From: Hyphomicrobiales bacterium
GTDB taxonomy: Bacteria; Pseudomonadota; Alphaproteobacteria; Rhizobiales; Xanthobacteraceae
Assembly: GCA_003133345.1 (NCBI GenBank)
Contig: PKXB01000122.1
Location: 7,358 to 13,693, forward strand
DNA: 6,336 nt
Direction: 5' to 3'
How positions within the stretch are numbered: position 1 is the first letter of the stretch; every line of letters begins with the position of its first letter. A program made the position numbers and the translations under genes. This document shows positions 1 to 5,140 of the stretch, in pieces. Below the pieces are notes generated by a model. It did not search any database, had not been told where the DNA came from, and saw only the letters and a program-made list of their open reading frames with translations.

Positions 1-101
1 TGCCGGCCGCAAAAGGCGCGTATACATACCGGCGGGGTGCCGAGACTGCAACATTAAGAGCCTTGCGGACCTCTTCCGCGTTAATCATTCGGGTGCTGGC
101 G

Positions 102-557
102 ATGCGATATATCGAGCGAATTCTGCAGCCGGGCGAGACGCTGGTCTACTCGGGCAAGATTCATTGGGTTATCTATCTTCCGGCCATGATCCTGGCGCTG
201 GTCGCATTGGCCGCGCTCACGCAAGCGAAAAGCGGCCCGACCGGCCTGAGCTGGCTGATTTTCTCCATCGCCTGCTGGCTGGGCGCCGGAGTTGCGTTCG
301 TTTCGGGCTGGTTCAGGCGCTGGACCACCGAGATCGACGTGACCAACCGGCGCATCGTATACAAGTGCGGCTTGATCAAGCGGCACACGGTCGAAATGAA
401 CATGGACAAGGTCGAAAGCGTCGATGTCGACCAGTCGGTTTTCGGCCGCATGCTGAACTACGGCGACATCACCATTCGGGGCACCGGCGAGGGTATCGAA
501 CCGCTGTACCGCATCAGCGCGCCACTCGATTTCCGCAACCACGTGACGGCGCGCTGA
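102..557 (+). CDS. PH-domain inner-membrane protein (bPH_2/YdbT-like), 151 aa
   Basis: A small membrane protein with a bacterial pleckstrin-homology domain. Two hydrophobic segments (about residues 22-40 and 49-70) form a hairpin in the membrane. A soluble domain follows, with the family pattern T-x-I-D-V-T-N-R-R-I-V-Y-K-x-G-L-I at 76-92 and then MDKVESVDVDQSVFGRMLNYG at about 101-121, ending in the G-T-G strand near 127-129. The frame is open further upstream through a TTG at 63. I chose ATG 102 because MRYIERxLQPGE is how such proteins usually begin; only a weak GGGTG (91-95) precedes it. The stop TGA directly touches the ATG of ubiG, so the two are probably co-transcribed and translationally coupled. 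The molecular function is not known for this family; a membrane-organising or lipid-facing role is only inference. The family call is fairly sure. Confidence 0.85.
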   Translation: MRYIERILQPGETLVYSGKIHWVIYLPAMILALVALAALTQAKSGPTGLSWLIFSIACWLGAGVAFVSGWFRRWTTEIDVTNRRIVYKCGLIKRHTVEMNMDKVESVDVDQSVFGRMLNYGDITIRGTGEGIEPLYRISAPLDFRNHVTAR

Positions 558-1319
558 ATGGATCGCCGCGCATCCTCCATCGACCACGCCGAAGTCGAGC
601 GCTTCTCGCGCCACGCCGCCGATTGGTGGGACGCGCGCGGGCCGATGGCGGCGCTGCACAAGTTCAATCCGGTCAGGCTCGCTTACATCCGCGATAAAGC
701 CGCCGAGCGGTTTGCGCGCGAGCCCAAGAAGCTCGACTGCCTCAAGGGGCTGCGCATGCTCGATATCGGCTGTGGCGGCGGCATTCTGTCGGAGCCTTTG
801 GCGCGGCTGGGCGCGCAAATGGTAGGCGCCGATCCGTCGCGGGAGAACATCGCCGTGGCGAGTGCGCATGCGCAGGAGAGCGGCGTCGCCGTCGACTACC
901 GCGCCACCACGGCGGAGGATCTCGCGGCCGCCGGCGAGCGTTTCGACGTGGTGCTGGCGATGGAAGTGGTCGAGCATGTCGCCGACGTTGGCGCCTTCGT
1001 GGCCACCTGCGCCTCGATGGTCAAGCCCGGCGGGCTGATGATCGCGGCAACCTTGAACCGCACGCTGAAGAGCTTCGCGCTCGCGATCGTCGGCGCCGAA
1101 TATGTGCTGCGCTGGCTGCCGCGCGGAACCCATCAATGGGACAAGTTCGTCACCCCGAACGAGCTTGAGCTGGCGTTCGAGCGCGGCGGCTTGCGGGTGA
1201 TCGGCGAACGCGGCGTCATCTACAATCCGTTTGCCGACCGCTGGCAATTGTCGTCCGACATGGATGTGAACTACATGCTCGTCGCCGAACGGGCAAAACC
1301 TAAGGAAAAAACCACATGA
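558..1319 (+). CDS. ubiG: UbiG: ubiquinone biosynthesis O-methyltransferase
   Basis: This SAM-dependent O-methyltransferase acts twice in ubiquinone synthesis: on 2-polyprenyl-6-hydroxyphenol and on 3-demethylubiquinol (known for the family). It is a peripheral inner-membrane enzyme. At 253 residues it has the normal length. Visible landmarks are the N-terminal W-W-D (23-25), [12 protein letters not shown] (34-45), the glycine-rich SAM motif I LDIGCGGG (68-75), the acidic end of strand 2 in GADPS (90-94), [10 protein letters not shown] (135-144), KPGG (156-159), LPRGTH (187-192), and the C-terminal signature [15 protein letters not shown]. No key residue is missing. The start sits directly on the stop of the PH-domain gene with no convincing Shine-Dalgarno, which suggests reinitiation. 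The end overlaps the next gene by 4 nt (ATGA). A nearby lysC, often seen beside ubiG in rhizobia, is not inside this window. Confidence 0.96.
   Translation: MDRRASSIDHAEVERFSRHAADWWDARGPMAALHKFNPVRLAYIRDKAAERFAREPKKLDCLKGLRMLDIGCGGGILSEPLARLGAQMVGADPSRENIAVASAHAQESGVAVDYRATTAEDLAAAGERFDVVLAMEVVEHVADVGAFVATCASMVKPGGLMIAATLNRTLKSFALAIVGAEYVLRWLPRGTHQWDKFVTPNELELAFERGGLRVIGERGVIYNPFADRWQLSSDMDVNYMLVAERAKPKEKTT
1301..1306 (+). promoter_or_regulatory. Ribosome binding site inside the ubiG 3' end
   Basis: TAAGGA lies 9 nt before the ATG at 1316 and inside the last codons of ubiG. It is the clearest Shine-Dalgarno match in the + strand operon. It fixes the start of the 112-residue gene and supports that gene being really translated. 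Confidence 0.7.
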
Positions 1320-1654
1320 TTCTCGAACTGGTCGAATTCAACTCGCCGAAGGGCTGGAGCCGCCAACAGGTGGCCGAAGAGGCCCGCAACGTCATCCCGC
1401 ATTGGCAGGCTAACAAGGAACTTTTGCGCAAGCATTTCCTGCTCGAGCTCAACGGCAAGACCGGCGCCGGCGTCTATATCTGGCCGACGTTGCAGGCCGC
1501 GCAGAAGGCGCATGACGAGACATGGCGGCAGTCGATCATCAAGCGTACGGGTAGCGCCCCCACCATCCGTTACTTCGATCTGTTCCTGCTGATCGACAAC
1601 GAAAAAGGCACGTTCACCGAATTCCCCGCCGCCGCCGAACTGGCCGCCGCCTGA
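1316..1654 (+). CDS. Conserved 112-aa protein, possible dimeric alpha-beta barrel / monooxygenase-like fold
   Basis: A small soluble protein without signal peptide or membrane segment. It starts with a beta strand ([10 protein letters not shown]), has an amphipathic helix around 14-36, then strand [18 protein letters not shown] (41-58) with G-x-G-x-Y-I-W, a helix [11 protein letters not shown] (60-70), and a final hydrophobic strand [10 protein letters not shown] (85-94). This order resembles the small ferredoxin-like 'antibiotic biosynthesis monooxygenase'/YdhR group, where a G-G-x-Y-L-F strand is followed by an alanine-rich helix. That assignment is by pattern only and moderate at best. No cofactor motif can be seen, but members of that fold often need none. 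Its ATG overlaps the ubiG stop (ATGA) and has a good ribosome site, so expression is tied to ubiG. A role linked to quinones is inferred from this position only. Confidence 0.75.
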   Translation: MILELVEFNSPKGWSRQQVAEEARNVIPHWQANKELLRKHFLLELNGKTGAGVYIWPTLQAAQKAHDETWRQSIIKRTGSAPTIRYFDLFLLIDNEKGTFTEFPAAAELAAA

Positions 1655-1677
1655 GCGCGCGCCGCTAGTCAACGACC

Positions 1678-2562
1678 ATGCTCTGGGCCGTCTTTACGCT
1701 GATCGCCGCGGCGGCGCAGACCGCGCGCAATGCCATGCAGCGCGAGCTGACCGCGACGCTCGGCACGGTCGGCGCCACCCATGTGCGCTTCCTGTTCGGC
1801 TTTCCATTCGCGCTGATATTCCTGGCCGGCGTGCTGCTGGTGACCGGCTCGGCCCTGCCGCATCCGGGGCTCGCGTTCTGGCCGTGGGTGATCGCCGGCG
1901 CCTTCACCCAGATCGCCGCCACCGCGCTGATGCTTTCCGCCATGGGCGAGCGCTCGTTCGTCGTCGCTTACGCCTATATCAAAACCGAGCCGGTGCAGGT
2001 CGCGCTGTTCGGCCTGATTTTCCTCGGCGATAGCGTCACGCTGCTTGCCGCCGCCGCGATCCTGATCGCGACCGCCGGCGTGATCGTGATCTCGCTCAAG
2101 CCCGGCGCCGGCAGTGTCAGCACCACGCGTTCGACGCTGATCGGGCTTGGCTCCGGCTGCATGTTCGCGCTTGCGGCGATCACCTTTCGCGGCGCGATTC
2201 TGGCGCTCCAGCATCCGGACTTCGTGCTGGCCGCGACTTTCACGCTGGCGGTCGGGTTGGTGCTGCAAGCGGCGCTCTTGTCGCTCTATCTCTGGCTGCG
2301 CGACCCCAAAGTGCTGTACGACATCATGCGCGCTTGGCGGCCGTCGCTGTTCGCCGGCTTCATGGGCGCGCTTGCCTCGCAATTCTGGTTCCTCGCCTTC
2401 GCCATCGCCACCGCGGCGAGCGTGCGCACGCTGGCGCTGGTCGAAGTGCTGTTCGCGCAAGCCATCTCGAAATTCATTTTCAAGCAGCCGACCACCGCGC
2501 GCGAAGCCGTCGGCATCGTGCTGGTGGTGGTCGGCGTCGCGCTGCTGGTGTGGGCTTACTGA
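1678..2562 (+). CDS. EamA/DMT-superfamily permease, 10 TM
   Basis: An integral membrane transporter of the drug/metabolite (EamA) type, 294 residues, the usual size for a two-EamA-repeat protein. Ten hydrophobic helices can be read at about 2-18, 35-57, 66-88, 92-117, 121-140, 153-172, 183-207, 222-242, 247-266 and 274-293. The two halves end in similar motifs: AAAILIATAGVIVISLKPG closes repeat one and VGIVLVVVGVALLVW closes repeat two, each preceded by the typical last-but-one helix (AYIKTEPVQVALFGLIFLGD, LALVEVLFAQAISKFIFKQ). The substrate cannot be predicted; relatives export amino acids, metabolites or drugs. ATG 1678 has no visible Shine-Dalgarno, but there is no better in-frame start, and helix 1 begins at once, as normal for the family. 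It follows the 112-residue gene after 23 nt and probably ends the operon, with the heptamer foldback just downstream. Confidence 0.9.
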   Translation: MLWAVFTLIAAAAQTARNAMQRELTATLGTVGATHVRFLFGFPFALIFLAGVLLVTGSALPHPGLAFWPWVIAGAFTQIAATALMLSAMGERSFVVAYAYIKTEPVQVALFGLIFLGDSVTLLAAAAILIATAGVIVISLKPGAGSVSTTRSTLIGLGSGCMFALAAITFRGAILALQHPDFVLAATFTLAVGLVLQAALLSLYLWLRDPKVLYDIMRAWRPSLFAGFMGALASQFWFLAFAIATAASVRTLALVEVLFAQAISKFIFKQPTTAREAVGIVLVVVGVALLVWAY

Positions 2563-2566
2563 ACCG

Positions 2567-2660
2567 GCGAATAGCGAATAGGGAGTAGGGAGTAGGGAGT
2601 AGGGAGTAGCGAAAAGCGAGCAGCGACTGCCTATTCGCTACTCGCCACTCCCTATTCGCT
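2567..2660. repeat. Heptamer array folded back on itself (long imperfect hairpin) between convergent genes
   Basis: From 2567 to 2629 nine consecutive 7-nt units follow G(C/G)GA(A/G)TA: two GCGAATA, four exact GGGAGTA (2581-2608), then the degenerate GCGAAAA, GCGAGCA and GCGACTG. From 2632 to 2659 four units appear in the opposite orientation (TATTCGC, TACTCGC, CACTCCC, TATTCGC). The best fold I can draw pairs 2588-2616 with 2631-2659. It has a perfect 10-bp core (2604-2613 with 2634-2643), four mismatches and one G-T over 29 positions. The loop carries a mini-hairpin GCAG-CGA-CTGC (2620-2630). It fills the gap between the permease stop (2562) and the DUF1178 stop (2663). It could end transcription from both sides, but there is no T tract on either strand. 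Because several pairing registers exist, the fold is a model. Confidence 0.85.
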
Positions 2661-2662
2661 CT

Positions 2663-3142
2663 TCAATTGCGCTCGTCCGGCAAAATCGGCAGCGGGTGGA
2701 ATTCGATGCCTTCCTCGGCAAGCCGCCGGGCTTCCTCTGGCGAAGCCTCGCCATAGATCGAGCGGTGCTTGGTTTCGCCGTAATGCATCTTGCGCGCTTC
2801 CTCGGGAAATTTCGACCCGACATGGTCGGCATTCTTGGTGAGGTGCTCGCGCAGTTCCTTGAGCTTGCTGCGTAACTCTTTCTCCTGCGGTGAGATCATG
2901 GCGACCGGCGCTTTCTCTTGCGCCTTTTCGGGCGCGGGCGCGGCAACGGGCGGCTCGGCGGTCATCTCACGCTTGCGGCTGCCTGCCAGCCGCGGCGCCA
3001 TGATCGCCTTTTCGACCTTGGCCGAGCCGCAATGCGGGCAGGCGATCAGCTTGCGCTTGATCTGCTTGTCGTAAGCCGCAGAATCCTGAAACCAGCTTTC
3101 GAAGTCGTGGCCTTTGTTGCAGACCAGGGCGTAACGGATCAT
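2663..3142 (-). CDS. DUF1178 family protein with N-terminal zinc ribbon
   Basis: A 159-residue soluble protein of unknown function. The N-terminus MIRYALVCNKGHDFESWF followed by ACPHCGS is the DUF1178 signature. Likely zinc ligands are C8, possibly H12, and C35 and C38, as in a rubredoxin-like knuckle. A helix with SAAYDKQ lies between the ligand pairs. Residues 60-82 are an Ala/Pro/Glu linker, then comes a charged helix (SPQEKELRSKLKELREHLTKNADHVG, about 84-109) and the conserved tail FPEEARKMHYGETKHRSIYGEASPEEARRLAEEGIEFHPLP. Start ATG 3142 overlaps the nit stop by 4 nt (ATGA) and is preceded by a purine run AGGGGGG (3153-3147). The same frame is open upstream to about 4096, but that part is antisense-type sequence over nit and is not part of the protein. 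It is the last gene of the comF-grxC-nit unit. A metal-binding or redox role is inference. Confidence 0.92.
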   Translation of the reverse strand: MIRYALVCNKGHDFESWFQDSAAYDKQIKRKLIACPHCGSAKVEKAIMAPRLAGSRKREMTAEPPVAAPAPEKAQEKAPVAMISPQEKELRSKLKELREHLTKNADHVGSKFPEEARKMHYGETKHRSIYGEASPEEARRLAEEGIEFHPLPILPDERN

Positions 3143-4014
3143 TCGGCCCCCCTGACCACGTGCAGGTGGGTCGGCTCCGCCATCGGCTCGACGATCTCGA
3201 AACGGCGGCCGTGCTGGAGCGAAGGAATGCGCGCGCGCGCCTTGGCCACTTCCGCCAGATCGATCTCGGCCATCACCACCCCCGGCTCGCTGCCGCCTTC
3301 CGCCAGGATGCGGCCCCAGGGATCGACAATCAGTGAATGGCCGAAGGTCTCGCGGCCGTTCTCGTGCTTGCCGCCTTGCGCGGCGGCGAACACGAAGCAG
3401 CCGTTCTCGATGGCGCGGGCGCGGATCAGCACATGCCAATGCGCCTCGCCAGTCTGCTGGGTGAAAGCCGACGGGATCGTGAGCATGGTGGCGCCGGCTT
3501 CCGCCAGCGCGCGGTAGAGCGCCGGGAAACGCAGGTCGTAGCAGATCGTCAGTCCGAGCCGGCCCCACGGCAGATAGCACAGCACCGCCTGCTCGCCCGG
3601 CCGGTAGCTGTTCGATTCGCGATAGCTCTCGCCGTTGCCAAGATCGACGTCGAACATGTGGATCTTGTCGTAGCGCGCGGCGATGTCGCCTTTTGGATCG
3701 ATCAGGAACGAGCGGTTGGCCGCCTTGTCGGGCGAAAACTTGATCGCCAGCGAACCGATATGGAGGTAAATCTCGAGCTTGCGCGCCAGCTCGCGCAAGG
3801 TCGCCAGCGAGGTGTCGGCGTCTTCCTCCACGATGGTGGCGAACAGCCGCTCGCGCTTGACCTCCATGATGTTGGTCATCTCCGGCGTCAGCACGTAATC
3901 GGCGCCGGCCGACTTCGCCTCGCCGATCATGCGCACGGCGGCATCGATATTGGCGGCGGGCGCCAGGCCCGAACGCATCTGGATCATCGCGGCCTTGAAG
4001 GAGCCGGCGGTCAT
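3139..4014 (-). CDS. Carbon-nitrogen hydrolase, Nit1/YbeM type (probable deaminated glutathione amidase)
   Basis: A nitrilase-superfamily amidase of 291 residues, full length. The catalytic Glu-Lys-Cys triad is intact: E45 in LTPEM, K117 in RYDKIHMFD and C158 in LTICYDLRFP. Other family marks are the N-terminal AAMIQMRSG, HIGSLAI (85-91), PSAFTQQTGEAHWHVLIRARAIEN (181-204) and GHSLIVDPWGRI (225-236). The form R-Y-D-K-I-H-M-F-D and T-I-C-Y-D-L-R-F-P is that of the Nit1/NIT2 branch, whose known members hydrolyse deaminated glutathione or omega-amides of 2-oxo acids. I favour deaminated glutathione because grxC lies directly upstream, but substrate choice is not readable from sequence alone. ATG 4014 overlaps the grxC stop by 4 nt and has TAAGG seven bases before it. 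Its stop overlaps the DUF1178 start in the same way. Cytoplasmic; no signal peptide. Confidence 0.93.
   Translation of the reverse strand: MTAGSFKAAMIQMRSGLAPAANIDAAVRMIGEAKSAGADYVLTPEMTNIMEVKRERLFATIVEEDADTSLATLRELARKLEIYLHIGSLAIKFSPDKAANRSFLIDPKGDIAARYDKIHMFDVDLGNGESYRESNSYRPGEQAVLCYLPWGRLGLTICYDLRFPALYRALAEAGATMLTIPSAFTQQTGEAHWHVLIRARAIENGCFVFAAAQGGKHENGRETFGHSLIVDPWGRILAEGGSEPGVVMAEIDLAEVAKARARIPSLQHGRRFEIVEPMAEPTHLHVVRGAE
3147..3153 (-). promoter_or_regulatory. Ribosome binding site of the DUF1178 gene inside nit
   Basis: Read on the - strand, AGGGGGG (3153 to 3147) lies shortly before ATG 3142 and within the last codons of nit. The AGG end is 8 nt from the start codon. It supports the short start over the long open frame that continues upstream. 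Confidence 0.5.
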
Positions 4015-4283
4015 GCGGAGGCCTTATCGCCTGCGAGTAGGGGATCGAGCTTGCCGGCGTCATCGAGCGCGTGCAGCTCATCGCTGCCGCCGACATGCAC
4101 GCTGCCTATAAAAATCTGCGGCACGGTCATGCCGCCATTCGCGCGCTCGATCATTTCGTCGCGGCGCCCCCAATCGCGGCCGAGGTCGATTTCGGTGAAC
4201 TCGGCGCCCTTGCGTTTCAGCAGGGCCTTGGCCGCGTGGCAATAGGGGCAATAGCGGGTGGTATAGATTTCGATAAGGGGCAT
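4011..4283 (-). CDS. grxC: Glutaredoxin 3 (GrxC)
   Basis: A 90-residue dithiol glutaredoxin that reduces disulfides and glutathione mixed disulfides using glutathione in the cytoplasm. The active site is C12-P-Y-C15. Glutathione-binding marks are T53-V-P55 with its cis-proline and the G65-G66-S-D motif (VGGSDEL). The protein opens with MPLIEIYTTRYCPYC and ends soon after the last helix, the normal size for GrxC. The frame is open upstream to 4376, but that part lacks homology and would overlap comF, so ATG 4283 is preferred although its Shine-Dalgarno is poor. It follows comF after 37 nt and overlaps nit by 4 nt, so it is translated as part of the comF-grxC-nit-DUF1178 unit. No residue is out of place. 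Confidence 0.95.
   Translation of the reverse strand: MPLIEIYTTRYCPYCHAAKALLKRKGAEFTEIDLGRDWGRRDEMIERANGGMTVPQIFIGSVHVGGSDELHALDDAGKLDPLLAGDKASA
4022..4026 (-). promoter_or_regulatory. Ribosome binding site of the nit gene inside grxC
   Basis: Read on the - strand, TAAGG (4026 to 4022) stands 7 nt before ATG 4014 and lies within the last codons of grxC. It supports the 4-nt-overlap start of the carbon-nitrogen hydrolase. Confidence 0.6.
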
Positions 4284-4320
4284 TATGGTCTTTGGGCGCT
4301 CTGTGGCGATCCGGCCCCCG

Positions 4321-5124
4321 TTATATGGGACTGCGCACGGCTGCGACAACCCGGGCGAACACCAGCACATCGACATGGGCGGCGCCCGCCCGCAGCAGGG
4401 CGCGGGCGCAGGTATCGACGGTGGCGCCGGAGGTGAGCACGTCGTCGATCAGCACCAGCCGGCGGCCGGCCACATGGGCTTTTTCGTCCGCCGGCACGCG
4501 GAAGGCGCCCTGCACATTGTCGGCGCGTTCTGTCTTGGACAGGCCGACCTGCTGCGGCGTGGCACGCACGCGCTTGAGTGCGCCGTGCAGCACCGGCACG
4601 CCGCCAATGTCCGAAATCGTCCCGGCGAGCGCCGCCGATTGATTGAAGCGCCGCGCCCACAATCTGCGCCAATGCAGCGGCACCGGCAGCAGCGCGTCGG
4701 CTTCACTGAGCAGCTCGCGGCCGGCGCGCGCCATCCAGCGCCCCATCATGGGCGCCAGATCGAGCCGGTCGCCGTATTTGAAGGACAGCACCAGCGCACG
4801 GGCAATGTCGTCATAGCGCACCGCGGCGCGCGCCCGGTCATAGGCCGGCGGATTGGCGATCGCCTCCATCGACAGCAGGCCGGGGCCGGGATCGTAGGTG
4901 AAGGGGATGCCAAGCCGTGCGCAGTAGGGCGGCTCGATCAGCGACAGCTTCGACCAGCACTCAGCGCACAGGCCGACCCCGTCGCCGAGCGGCGCGCGGC
5001 AGGATGGGCATAGCGGCGGCAGCGCCACGTCGAGGGCAACGCGCAGCGCGGCCCGCAATCCGCCCCGGAATTGCGTGAGCCGCGAGGGCGCTTCGTCCTG
5101 GCTTGCCGAGACAAGCTCCTTCAT
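4321..5124 (-). CDS. comF: ComF family protein (zinc ribbon plus phosphoribosyltransferase domain)
   Basis: A 267-residue ComF/GntX-type protein. The N-terminal zinc ribbon has C39-P-S-C42 and C53-A-E-C56. The later C68-A-R-L-G-I-P-F keeps only the first of the two cysteines seen in many ComF proteins, as I recall for rhizobial relatives. The phosphoribosyltransferase-like part has LSFKYGDR (113-120), LLPVPLHWRRLWARRFNQS (145-163), the QVGLSKTERADNVQGAF stretch (192-208) and the PRPP-loop motif VLIDDVLTSGAT (224-235). In Bacillus and Haemophilus, ComF homologues are needed for DNA uptake or use of its products; in alphaproteobacteria the role is unclear. It is first in the unit leading to grxC. 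ATG 5124 has no Shine-Dalgarno before it; AAGGAG instead forms codons 2-3. A later start (TTG at 5058, residue 23) would still keep the whole zinc ribbon, so the N-terminus is uncertain. Confidence 0.93.
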   Translation of the reverse strand: MKELVSASQDEAPSRLTQFRGGLRAALRVALDVALPPLCPSCRAPLGDGVGLCAECWSKLSLIEPPYCARLGIPFTYDPGPGLLSMEAIANPPAYDRARAAVRYDDIARALVLSFKYGDRLDLAPMMGRWMARAGRELLSEADALLPVPLHWRRLWARRFNQSAALAGTISDIGGVPVLHGALKRVRATPQQVGLSKTERADNVQGAFRVPADEKAHVAGRRLVLIDDVLTSGATVDTCARALLRAGAAHVDVLVFARVVAAVRSPI

Positions 5125-5140
5125 GCTGCAAATGTATCAG

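Noticed and set aside
21..26. TATACA as a -10-like box for the first operon.
   Set aside because: The matching -35 position would fall outside the window and no start site evidence exists.
65..79. Small inverted repeat GCGGA-CCTCT-TCCGC upstream of the PH-domain gene.
   Set aside because: The stem is only 5 bp with no T tract; such pairs are expected by chance in GC-rich DNA.
2..88. Open - strand frame at the left edge starting MINAEEVRKALN, which could be a divergent gene leaving the window.
   Set aside because: It has no ribosome site, its third codon positions are far less GC-rich than the real genes here, and only 29 codons are visible. Sequence to the left would decide.
81..1247. Long - strand open frame opposite the PH-domain gene and ubiG.
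   Set aside because: Its composition is Arg/Gln/His/Asp-rich as in antisense shadows, it shows no family motif, and it covers two well-recognised genes.
3143..4096. Upstream extension of the DUF1178 frame, which stays open over the nitrilase gene.
   Set aside because: The extension is Arg/Gly-rich shadow sequence over nit. DUF1178 proteins start at M-I-R-Y, and a purine-rich ribosome site precedes that ATG.
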